DNA of 64,000 nt from Drosophila miranda (taxonomy: Eukaryota; Arthropoda; Insecta; Diptera; Drosophilidae): positions 9,160,001 through 9,224,000 of the forward strand of contig NC_046673.1 in the NCBI RefSeq assembly GCF_003369915.1. Direction: 5' to 3'. Numbering within the stretch: position 1 is the first letter of the stretch; every line of letters starts with the position of its first letter. Shown here piece after piece: positions 50,522-61,600 of this stretch. Below the pieces are notes generated by a model. It ran no database searches. It saw only the letters and a list, made by a program, of their open reading frames with translations, and was not told the DNA's origin. The translations under genes and the position numbers were made by a program.

Positions 50522-51578
50522 TATACCCGATACTCAAAATGAGTATTGGGGTATATTAGATTTGTGGTAAAAGTGGATGTGTGTAACGTCCAGAAGGAAT
50601 CGTTTCCGACCCCATAAAGTATATATATTCTTGATCAGCATCAATAGCCGAGTCGATTGAGCCCTGTCTGTCTGTCCGTCCGTCCGTCTGTCCGTCCGTC
50701 CGTCCGTCCGTCTGTCTGTCCGTCCCCTTCAGCGCCTAGTGCTCAAAGACTATAAGAGCTAGAGCAACGATGTTTTGGACCCAGACTTCTGTGATATGTC
50801 ACTGCTACAAAAATATTTCAAAACTTCGCCCCGCCCACTTCCGCCCCCACAAAGGACGAAAATCTGTGGCATCCACAATTTTAAAGATATGAGAAAACCA
50901 AAAACGTAGAATTGTAGAGAATGACCATATCTTTAAGACTGCGGAATCTGAATTGGATCGTATTATTATTATAGCCAGCATCAAGAAAACAATTTCATTT
51001 TTTCTCGCCCTGTCTCTCTCTAACACACACGTAGCATAGGCGGCTTTGCTTAGAGTAAAACATTAGCGCCTAGATCTCAGAGACTACAAAAGCTAGAGCA
51101 ACCAAATTTGGTATCCACATTCCTAATATATCGGACCGAGACGAGTTTGTTTCAAAATTTCGCCACACCCCCTTCCGCCCCCGCAAAGGACGAAAATCTG
51201 GGGATATTCTAAAATCTCAGAGACTATTAAGGCTAGAGTAACCAAATTTGGTATCCGCACTCCTGTTAGATCTTACTATAAGACGTGTATCTCAAAATTT
51301 CACCCCACCCCCTTTATTTTTTATTTGTTGCATCCACATTCGAGAAAACTAAAAACGCAGAATCATAGATAATGACCATATCTATCAGATTGCTGAATCT
51401 GGATCAGATCAGATCATTTTTATAGCCAATAGGAACAAATCAATTTGCAGTGGCTACGCAGCGCCCGACGTCACGCTCAGACTGATTTTCTGTCTCTCTC
51501 GCACGCACTCTTTGTCGTGTGGTTCAATATTAGCGGCGTCTGCCGCAGGAGAGCCATACTGACTAAGTATCGGGTATA
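50522..51578 (+). mobile_element. 1,057-bp element with 13-bp terminal inverted repeats (left copy)
   Basis: It starts TATACCCGATACT and ends AGTATCGGGTATA, perfect reverse complements. Inside are a CCGT/CTGT tetranucleotide array (50,666-50,726) and a block common in fly genomes (TATATTCTTGATCAGCAT..AATAGCCG). There is no transposase and no obvious target duplication. A non-autonomous element of unknown family. Confidence 0.6.
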
Positions 51579-52145
51579 CAACGTTCCCCCTCGTTTGATA
51601 TATTCTTAGCCCTTATGTCCCGACAACAACAAAATTATAAAAAGCATATACAAAAAATACCACGGAATTAGAAGTAATCTTTATATATTATGTAAAAGAA
51701 CATTTTAATATAACTAAAAATGTTGAAGAAAAATTATTAATGGCTGCATAAAATTTAAATATTAATATATCAGTAAAATCATTTTATTTTAAAATTTTAA
51801 AACCCACGGGCCTGTTAAGGGTTAATCAACATCAACATACACCGTCTCACTCACACTCACTATACTATGTGCCCTTCACTCGCACTTATTGCTAGCATAC
51901 GTTAAGGGACTAACTTTTGCCGACGAGACCACCTTGTATAATTGCATCATGGTCTAGCCGGAATTTTTCTTATCCAACACACCAAAATGATCCGAGGCAA
52001 TCCTTTTCCTTGAACGGCAACAGTGGCAACCTTGCCATCTTCGTGCATTCCGAGCCGAGCCACAAATTTCCACAAGTAATCGGCCTTCAGCATTCAAGTC
52101 AGCCTTCAACTGAGAAAAAAGTTAATTGTAAGCTGCAAATTTAAG

Positions 52146-52196
52146 ATGAATTCCAATTGGCGTGAAGAATACATTCGCAAGTCGGTTGGCTACTAT
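52146..52196 (+). pseudogene. duplicated first exon of the loop gene, left arm
   Basis: The same 17 codons (MNSNWREEYIRKSVGYY) as the functional-looking right-arm exon, but the donor has become GTTGCA and no second exon follows in this direction. With its own copy of the 5' flank, any transcript would run antisense through exon 2 of the loop gene. Confidence 0.75.
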
Positions 52197-52234
52197 GTTG
52201 CAGAAAATTGTAGCTTACATTGTTATTGTATTTC

Positions 52235-52240
52235 TTTATT
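52235..52240 (-). terminator. poly(A) signal of the nested loop gene
   Basis: AATAAA on the minus strand, 136 nt after the stop codon and still inside the palindrome loop. Confidence 0.5.
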
Positions 52241-52375
52241 ATTTCTATTTAGTTTTAATACATATAGGTCCAATCCATGAAAAGCGAGTTGCTGGGGGGT
52301 TACGGTAAGCCCCAAGGACTGATTTTGAACCGGCTTTGGCGAAGTAGAGGAGTTTTTGTCACCGACTGGTCGTCC

Positions 52376-52856
52376 CTAGAATCGGCCATTTGGCGGACGC
52401 AAATTCTCCTGCTTCTTCTTCTGCATGGCATTGCCATGGGCATACTGGCCTCCAGTCCGAGTGTATTTCGGCCAATCGAAGAGAGTTTTGCTCTGAGATT
52501 TGAACTTGGACCAGGGTATGTTCTTGGGGCGCAACTGCTTCGGGTCGAAGCCCTTGTCCACGGCCTCCTTCAGATCCGCGTAGCTTAGGTGGTCAGGAAC
52601 CCAGGTGAGGTTGGTCGGTTGCAAGTGCGGATAGTGCGCAATGTTGCTGGCAAAGTACGGCTTGTCCTCCACCGCCTGCACATTGGGAGTCGAATTGTCC
52701 TCGGGGCTGCTTTTGGATGAAACCTATGGGCAGGTCGAATGGCGGATGAGATGAGGCAGGGATGTTCGGAAAAGCACGTGACCGAATGACATGCGATGGA
52801 CTTACATAGTAGCCAACCGACTTGCGAATGTATTCTTCACGCCAATTGGAATTCAT
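52376..52856 (-). CDS. unrecognised 132-residue protein encoded in a palindrome loop
   Basis: Two coding exons on the minus strand, 52806-52856 and 52376-52723, flank an 82-bp intron with consensus borders (TAT|gtaagt and cccatag|GTT). The frame is phase 0 throughout. The start MNSNWREEYIRKSVGYY comes from the right arm; the rest, from VSSKSSPEDN to the end at RPPNGRF, lies in the single-copy loop. The product is hydrophilic, with no signal peptide or membrane span. It contains a segment rich in aromatic residues and proline (YFASNIAHYPHLQP, WVPDHLSYADLKEAVDKGF) and a basic Gln/Lys tail. I recognise no family. The intron argues against a retrocopy. It is nested antisense in the large 5' intron of C3G. 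An AATAAA lies 136 nt downstream. Transcription is not shown. Confidence 0.65.
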
Positions 52857-54481
52857 CTTAAATTTGCAGCTTACAATTAACTTTTTTCTCAGTTGAAGGC
52901 TGACTTGAATGCTGAAGGCCGATTACTTGTGGAAATTTGTGGCTCGGCTCGGAATGCACGAAGATGGCAAGGTTGCCACTGTTGCCGTTCAAGGAAAAGG
53001 ATTGCCTCGGATCATTTTGGTGTGTTGGATAAGAAAAAATTCGGCTAGACCATGATGCAATTATACAAGGTGGTCTCGTCGGCAAAAGTTAGTCCCTTAA
53101 CGTATGCTAGCAATAAGTGCGAGTGAAGGGCACATAGTATAGTGAGTGTGAGTGAGACGGTGTATGTTGATGTTGATTAACCCTTAACAGGCCCGTGGGT
53201 TTTAAAATTTTAAAATAAAATGATTTTACTGATATATTAATATTTAAATTTTATGCAGCCATTAATAATTTTTCTTCAACATTTTTAGTTATATTAAAAT
53301 GTTCTTTTACATAATATATAAAGATTACTTCTAATTCCGTGGTATTTTTTGTATATGCTTTTTATAATTTTGTTGTTGTCGGGACATAAGGGCTAAGAAT
53401 ATATCAAACGAGGGGGAACGTTGTATACCCGATACTTAGTCAGTATGGCTCTCCTGCGGCAGACGCCGCTAATATTGAACCACACGACAAAGAGTGCGTG
53501 CGAGAGAGACAGAAAATCAGTCTGAGCGTGACGTCGGGCGCTGCGTAGCCACTGCAAATTGATTTGTTCCTATTGGCTATAAAAATGATCTGATCTGATC
53601 CAGATTCAGCAATCTGATAGATATGGTCATTATCTATGATTCTGCGTTTTTAGTTTTCTCGAATGTGGATGCAACAAATAAAAAATAAAGGGGGTGGGGT
53701 GAAATTTTGAGATACACGTCTTATAGTAAGATCTAACAGGAGTGCGGATACCAAATTTGGTTACTCTAGCCTTAATAGTCTCTGAGATTTTAGAATATCC
53801 CCAGATTTTCGTCCTTTGCGGGGGCGGAAGGGGGTGTGGCGAAATTTTGAAACAAACTCGTCTCGGTCCGATATATTAGGAATGTGGATACCAAATTTGG
53901 TTGCTCTAGCTTTTGTAGTCTCTGAGATCTAGGCGCTAATGTTTTACTCTAAGCAAAGCCGCCTATGCTACGTGTGTGTTAGAGAGAGACAGGGCGAGAA
54001 AAAATGAAATTGTTTTCTTGATGCTGGCTATAATAATAATACGATCCAATTCAGATTCCGCAGTCTTAAAGATATGGTCATTCTCTACAATTCTACGTTT
54101 TTGGTTTTCTCATATCTTTAAAATTGTGGATGCCACAGATTTTCGTCCTTTGTGGGGGCGGAAGTGGGCGGGGCGAAGTTTTGAAATATTTTTGTAGCAG
54201 TGACATATCACAGAAGTCTGGGTCCAAAACATCGTTGCTCTAGCTCTTATAGTCTTTGAGCACTAGGCGCTGAAGGGGACGGACAGACAGACGGACGGAC
54301 GGACGGACGGACAGACGGACGGACGGACAGACAGACAGGGCTCAATCGGCTCGGCTATTGATGCTGATCAAGAATATATATACTTTATGGGGTCGGAAAC
54401 GATTCCTACTGGACGTTACACACATCCATTTTTACCACAAATCTAATATACCCCAATACTCATTTTGAGTATCGGGTATAA
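52804..54481 (-). repeat. right arm of the 1.68-kb inverted repeat
   Basis: Mirror of 50,521-52,198. It carries the intact exon 1 and donor of the loop gene, its 5' flank, and the second copy of the 1,057-bp TIR element at its outer end. Confidence 0.95.
53424..54480 (-). mobile_element. 1,057-bp element with 13-bp terminal inverted repeats (right copy)
   Basis: Reverse complement of the left copy with only a few substitutions (for example in the outer 150 bp). The tetranucleotide array is identical in both, which is unexpected for independent insertions. Confidence 0.6.
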
Positions 54482-54566
54482 AAATTCGTCCGTGAACAAC
54501 CTTCATCATCCACAAGCAAGCATGCACTGACGATAAGGGACAACACGAACGAACTTCGGCTCCCGA

Positions 54567-54599
54567 CGAGACCACCTTGTATAATTGCATCATGGCTTG
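54567..54599 (+). repeat. third short copy of the loop-gene 5' flank
   Basis: A 33-bp string from CCGACGAGACC to GCATCATGG is identical to part of each arm (left-arm copy at about 51,920-51,952). Weaker similarity extends about 55 bp upstream (ACGATAAGGGACAAC against ACGTTAAGGGACTAAC). It lies just outside the palindrome. Confidence 0.6.
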
Positions 54600-57500
54600 T
54601 GACAGAGAGAGTTGTAAACAAGCCTCACCTTTTCATAAGTACAATGTGCTTGTGCCCTTGCCATGCCTTTCTCTCTCTCTCTCAAAAGCTTGCACTCTTG
54701 CGGTGCCTACGATCTCGCTGTCTCTCTCTCTTTCGGCAAACAGGTTGAAGCTTTACTCTCCTTTGGGAAGAGCAGGAAAAGCAATATCAAGAGAGAGAGA
54801 GAGCGGGAGCGAGGTAGACAAATATTGGTCAAGTTTTTTAGAGAGAGAGAGCGTCGCCGCCGCCGCACAGTGTGGCCGCAGCCGTAAAGAGGCGGAAAAA
54901 TTCAGTGTTTGAGTGAGAGAAAGAGAACTTTCTTCTAAAGTTATTATGTAAAAAATACAAATTGATTATTTTACATGGGAAAATATTCACCGGCAACAAA
55001 GCTTTGAGAATTTATTGCAAAGGTTCTACATGTACTTGTGCTGACTGAATTTCGACAGATATTTATTTCGGAAGTTATGGTTTTGGCAAGGCCGCCCCAC
55101 TGTGTGCCGCCCGGAGGACTTTGCATACGGGGGGCATAATGAAGCAGCGTTGATTATGAATGATCTTCATTATCGTCGTCGTCGTCGTCGTCGTCGTTGG
55201 TTGTGCCAATTACCAATTTGGTGTCATCGCCGATTGCCTCCCTTTCCTCCGTTTCTCTCTTTCTCTGTGGACCATTTGACTGGGCCATGCCATGCCTTAC
55301 CCCATTTGACAGTCGCTTTAAATCCGCCTAGCCCAGATCGTGGCTTTGCATACCCTAGCCGCGGGCACCAGGAGGGGTATATCCATCGATTCCAATCCCC
55401 ATCTGATCTGAGTAGAGACCCCTACATGACTTTGCAAGGTTATTTTGGTAAAATACCGCATAGGTAGTATTTATATCGTACTAGAGAGTTTATTTAATAT
55501 ATTTATTTATTAATCACACCTTCAATAATGTTCTCTATGCATCATATGTGTATGCATATGTATCTGCAATGAAAAATATCCCATAAGCAAAATAATGAAA
55601 AGAAGAAAATTGAACATTAATTGAATTTGATTTTGTTTAAAGGGTATCGAAAACTTCGCCATTCGAAAAATGAGGAGTTTCTGCATTCTTTTATCTATTA
55701 ATTTGTTGTGTTTCATACATATGTATGTATATTTTCTTTTTGGCCAGAACCAGAATTGAAATCACCTCTCGTTCGACTTGTCCAACCCGCTCCGCCCCGC
55801 CCTGCGCCGCGCCGCTCCACTCCGGTCTTCTGGCGCGGGGCGGACTCTCCGTTGCCTGATCCAATTTCCTCGACTCGAGACTCGATTGCAGCGATGCCGA
55901 AGTGCCAGTGGCAGTGCCAGTGGCTGTGGCATATCGGGTTCGTGTTTGGCTCTTTTCGGATTTTGGATTTCTGATTTCTCGTTTCCCCACCTCTTGTCGT
56001 GTGCCAAAAATTAATTGGGTGAACGTGCCTTCTGGCATTCTCGGATATGCATTAAGTATATGCTTAGGGAAATATTTCTGTAATCCCTGAAAAGTAGAGC
56101 GGTATTTATTCAGGCACAGGGGAATAATCAATATTCAATTCCGGAAATTATCATCAGAACCAAGAGTGTTTGCCCGCCACCAGACAGAGAGACATGCCAG
56201 TGACTTACAGACGGCATGTGTACACACCTATATAAATATATGGCATTCAAGCAGGAAATGTCAACTCGATTCGAGCCATATCTGAATAGGGGGAATCCGC
56301 CTGCCGCCTGTCGCCTATTCGATTGCCGAACGCCAATAGGCCCCACGATAAGCAAAAGCAATCGATCCCGAAACAACCCTTAACCTTCATGGGGGTCGGA
56401 TGTACAGCCCTAGCCTTAGCCCTAGCTTTAGCCGCAATTCCAAGGACATCTGTTACGGGTTTCCACCACTAACCTTGACCCTGAGTGAGAGGCAATTTTC
56501 GGTATTTCTAGCTTTTCCTTTAAACAAAATTATGATGTATTGTGTATTGGGGCTGTCTACATATATGGTTTTTGGTTTTGTTTTTTGTTTTTGTTTTTGC
56601 GAAGCCTTCGATTTTGTGCTCATTTCCAAGGCAAGTCACGAGCGGCACTTGCAAATTGAAGAAATCCGCCCAAAGGCCACAAGCCACCAGCCACCACCTC
56701 ACCCCCCTAATCAGCAGCAGTCTCCCTCGCGCCATAAAGCTCATTCAGGTGTCGTCCCACAGCTGATTGATAATGCAGAGAGAGAGAGAAAAGAGAGAGA
56801 GAGTGGGAGAGTAAGAAAAAGTAGGAGAACCCCAAGTGCAGCATCAGCATCGGCATCGGCATCCACTCCAAGAGCAAGAGAGCGGCGACAAACCGTTGGG
56901 TTTTGCCAAGTAATACCCTCTACCAGAGAGGGTATGCTGATTTTAAAGAGCACACACCCATTATTGAACTAAATGTTCGGTACAAACACAAAGAAATGTA
57001 ATAGAATTCACTTGGATTTAGACGTGAATATAATTGAATAGGGCCCATATTTTTTAAATCTAAATATAAAACATTTTAAAATAAATATAAAATATTTAAT
57101 AGGTAGAGTTAGGAGCTATTTCATCGGACTATTATTTCGTTGAGCAAAGAACTATGTATTCAAAAGTATTTTTAAGACTCCTTTGCGGTGGCCTCCTTGG
57201 TTTTGACCCTTGCCACGGCCAGCGCTGGTTGTAGCACTCCTGTCGCTCGACAGGAGGGGGCTCCTCCACGTCCACATCCATATCCCGATGCCACATCAAA
57301 TGGCAGAGTACCTCAGAGAGCTCCTGGGTGTCCGCTGCAGAGCTGGCTGTCCGTGATCCAAGTCCCGTCGTCCGTGACACGATGGGCTACTTGGAATCTG
57401 TGCCCAGCACAATCAAGTGCGGGCGGGAACTTCACTCTAGAACTAGTACTAGTACCAACTAGTGTTCCTTAATTAGAAATTTAGTAACAAGTTTCGCAAA

Positions 57501-58604
57501 TATGTATTTAATATCATCAACCTAAATGGTTATCTTACAGCTGTCCAGATAGCATGAAATCTAATCTCTGTTTTGCAAAGGCTATCTTTAAGCAAAAACT
57601 ACAGTCTTTTGGCAATAAAGTAAAACCCTTTGAATTTGAATTTTATATATAATATATACTTAAATCAAATATTTTCATATTAATATCAATTTCCGCTCTC
57701 CCTCCCTATCGGAGAATATCTATTGGCATTAATTTTCTCTGGGTGGGAATCCACTTTGAAGAAATTGAAATTTAAAAAGTCTGTATACATAATAAATCTA
57801 TAAAATAATGGGGTATCAAATGCTGCAATACCATCGAAGGATACATTTTTTGTATGTTTTTTTTTTGCCGTTTGTCTTTTTTGCTGATGCTGTTCGCAGT
57901 CGCCGTCGCCGTCGCAGTCGAGTCGCTGCTTCTGCTTGATGGATATTGGCAGAGAGAGAGCACGGCTAGACGACGAGAGAGAGTGAGTGCGATGGAGGGT
58001 ATGCGTGTGTGTGTGTGCAAGTACCATTTGATGCTCTTTTTGACACTGGTTTTGTTGTTTTTGGTACTGCTGCTGCTGCTGGCCTAGCGGCTCGCTCGTC
58101 CGATCGATCTCCCCAGAGCTGTTGCTGCTTGTTGGCCGATTCTCCGTTGGCCGTTGGACACCTCCGCGTTTGGGGAGGCGCGTTTTGCCATTTTTGCGGA
58201 TTTTCATAGTTCAAAGCGCTTTCCAGTCGTCGACAGCAGCACGAGACGCGACATCGGCAGCGTCCAAGATTTAGACTCTAAATATAATCATTTTATAATC
58301 ATTTATTTTTAATTTTGTGATTAATTCAATCGAAACAGATAGAGAGAGAGGGAGACAGAGAGCGAGACCAGAAAATTGCTCTTGAAAGTGAATGGAAAGA
58401 ATGGAAAACAAAAGAGAAAGATATGACGAAAGAAAGCAATAGAATTGGCGCTGGATTCGTAAAAGTTTATACGAAATTTATTCCGTTTCTCTCAGTGTTG
58501 ATTAGTTGCTTATTAGCGGCTGTGTTTCAGTGTTGTCCAGTGCGGCTTAGTGTTGGTTTTTGTTGTTGCTGTTGCTGTTTTGTTATTATTATTGCGGTTA
58601 TGCA
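54600..58604 (+). other. C3G 5' intron, right part
   Basis: No coding exon recognised. It contains GA runs (54,796-54,814 and 56,779-56,808), a CGT repeat (55,174-55,196), a ATACCC..GGGTAT palindromic repeat end near 56,911 and dispersed repeat fragments at 57,190-57,750. Confidence 0.45.
57190..57500. repeat. dispersed repeat fragment (copy 2)
   Basis: A GC-rich island resembling 11,820-12,060 (shared GGCC..GC.GCTGGT..AG.ACTCC and ACTAGTACCAAC blocks). Its minus-strand frame is open but has no recognised family. Confidence 0.3.
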
Positions 58605-61600
58605 ATGCCACAGTTTGATGAATCTTTTTTGAGCGATTGTGCGCTCGCCGATCGCTGGCATTTCTACTCGTACACGCTCAAGCAGACACCGCATCATCAT
58701 CATCATCATCAGCACAATTATAGTTACCATCACGATAATGATGACAACGATCATCAGCGGGCATCATGGATGCCGCGAGATAACAACAACAATAGCGGCC
58801 ACACTCTGCACAACATCAAATTCCAGCGACGTTGCAGGCACAAAAAGATGCCACGTCTGGCAGCATCGCTGTCGATGCCAGTGATGCCCATGTCCCAGGA
58901 TAGTATCCCTAACGCTGTTGCTGGCGAACGTAAGTGAACTCAGGACTAGATCGGAGGGGGGGAACGCACTCTTCGAAATTAACTAAAACATAATCAAGAG
59001 AGAGAGCCTCAAGGCCGGAGCTGGAGGACGGTTTTTTCCTATGAAAACTGTACTATAAATATAATTATAAATTAGTAATTAAATCGAAGATGTTCCCGGA
59101 AATGTAATCGTACTTCAGCAGAAACTTCAAGTTCTACAGAAGGCCCCTCCCGTGAAGGATTCTGCGCAATCAAAGGATGGGGGCAGAGCCAGTGGGATGA
59201 TGGGGTGTTCACCAACTTTGAAGTCAAGTGAATGGAGGGGGAGACTGTGAATGAAAATGAAAACAGTATGATTTGAATCAGTTGCGGAGAAAAACAATTT
59301 CCTTGAATGGTATCTCGGTGCACAGCTGCTGCTTCCACTGCTTCTGTTTCTATGCAAAATCCTTTCTGTTGCTTCCCCGCCGTCTTTAAGCAGTGCAAGT
59401 CCGTTCGCTTATGGAAGCATTTGTGTCTAAAACATCTAATGTTAGACGGAGCTTACTTGTTTCTCAGGGGAAATCAATCACTTTAGTCGCATTCTCTCGA
59501 CCCGAACCCTTTGTTTAATATTATTTTGCTTGCTTCCTTCATTGCAGACGGCAGCATTAGCTCTCCGAACACGCCGGGCGGTGGTGCCATCGGTGGTGGG
59601 TGCAGCAGCAGCAGCAACAACAGCATCAACAGCGGCAGCTACGCGAGTGCCTCCTCAGTTCCCGTCGCATGCACACCGCCGCCGCCGACGCACCACCACC
59701 ACCACCACCACCAGCACCAGGGAGGAGGGAGGGCCGGAGGCGGAGTGCCACCGGCACCGCCGAGCGCCGTTCACGGCAATCCGAGCGGATCTTCGGGGCA
59801 TAAGAACAGCCTCAAGGGAACGAAGCTGGCACGACGGGCACGCTCCTTTAAAGACGACCTGATCGAAAAGATATCCCTAATGCGGACCACCAACAACACG
59901 CTGGGTCGCTCCCACTCGCCGCACAGTCCGCGTACGAAGCATGGCGCCGGTGTCAAGCCGCCGCCCTCGAACGAGGAGGTGCAGCGCTCCACACAGACAC
60001 TGGAGACGCACGTCAAGGATATATCGAATGCCCTCAAGCACTTTCGGGACGTTATTCTGAAGAAGAAGCTCGAGGTGCTGCCCGGCAATGGCACGGTCAT
60101 CCTGGAGACCATTGCCAGCATGTATTCCGGTAGGTATCGCACTACTCAACCAGCAGGACATCCCCTGACATCCCTCTGTGTTTCCGCAGTTATCCAAACG
60201 TATACCCCACTGAATGAGAACAGTGCCATCATGAGCTCGGCCACGCAGCAGGTCTACCAATCCCTGGGGAAACTCATCAAACTCTGCGACGAGGTAATGC
60301 TCTCCGATGAGAGCGGCGAGTGCCCCTCCCTGAGCAACGATAATGTGCGCGAGGTTATCGATCTACTCGAGGACGCAGTGAGGGTGAGTGGTATAATCGA
60401 TTTTTATATCGATCATTATCAAACCGAATCCTTTCAAGTTTTCGATTATTATTAATTCATGCCACAGTTAGTTATATTCGACGTGCACACGTGAATGGCA
60501 ATTATCGTGATGAAGACTATCGAATCGAATCCTTTGAATATTTTCTAGTTTTCGACTAATATTAATTAATGCCACGTAGGCACGTGAATGGCCATTTTAC
60601 GTTCCAATGAAACAAAACCAAACGTAAGGCTCCGAAATCGTTCAAAGGCGAATGGTGTCTAAAACGAATGTATGTCTAATCACTTATGGGAAATTTGTGC
60701 AGCGAAATTCCTAGACATCAAGGGGAAAATGTACACCAAAAGAGCTTTCAATGAGTCGAACATCCCATCCGTTTCTAATGCGAATCCTCCTGTTTATTCG
60801 TTCATTCCCTCTAGAATCTCGTAACCCTGGCCCAGGGTAAGCTAAAGGAGCAGGATCAGTGCGCCTTTCGCTACAGCGGCTCCTCCGGCCTGGGCGGCAT
60901 TGGGGCCGCAGCCGAGATTATGGGTGCGGTCACAGCATCCAGTACGAATGCAGGCGGCGGAGGCAGCGGCGGCATACTACCGGTTGGTGGTGTGCCCGGC
61001 ACCGGGATCACGGGCGTGGCCAGCATGCGGATCTCCGCTGTCGACAACGCGGCCGTTGGCCAGCGCACCTCCCTGCCAGACATTGCCCTGTCGCCGAAGG
61101 AGCGGGCTATCCTGGAGCATCGGAATGTGAACCCCATGCGGGGATCGCACAGCACCGAGAGCATACTCCGCGACACGAGTCCGCCGCCAAAGCCGCCGCT
61201 ACCGAATCGGGCAAGCAATCCCCCACCGCTGCCACCCAAGCGACGCAGTCAGCCGCAGGCGCCTCCCGGTGGCTCCTCCTCATCGACGTCCACCTCTAAC
61301 CAGGCCAGTCCGCTGCCCTATGCGCAGTCGCACAACATCAGCCTCAACTCGGACCTGGACTGCAGCTCCAACATCTCGCTGCTGAACTACGGTGTGGATC
61401 GGTAAGTGGCTCGAAGTCAGACCAGACCGTTGATGGTTGATTGATTGTTGGACTCCATCCCTTAGATTATCGGTGCGTTCTCGTTCCCCGGATGAGAATA
61501 GCCAGTGCTCCTTTGACTCGGCTCTGAATCACTCGCGCGAGGAGGAGGATCTGCAGCAACAGCAACAACAACTGAAGCAGACATTGAAGCTGATGGAGGA

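Larger units (their letters stand above)
50521..52198 (+). repeat. left arm of a 1.68-kb inverted repeat (palindrome)
   Basis: Reverse complement of 52,804-54,481. Matched positions always sum to 105,002 at every point checked, so there is no net insertion or deletion. I saw only about five mismatches. The arm holds a 1,057-bp TIR element, about 0.57 kb of 5' flank, and the first coding exon of the nested gene. Homology stops one base after the donor GT of that exon. Confidence 0.95.

Noticed and set aside
50805..51026. Identical 73-codon frames in the two palindrome arms (mirror at 53,976-54,197)
   Set aside because: They fall inside the dispersed TIR element, lack any domain, and are identical only because the arms are.
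56400..56972. 190-codon open frame on the plus strand
   Set aside because: Built from simple and GA-rich repeats with no domain; it lies in a C3G intron without splice context.
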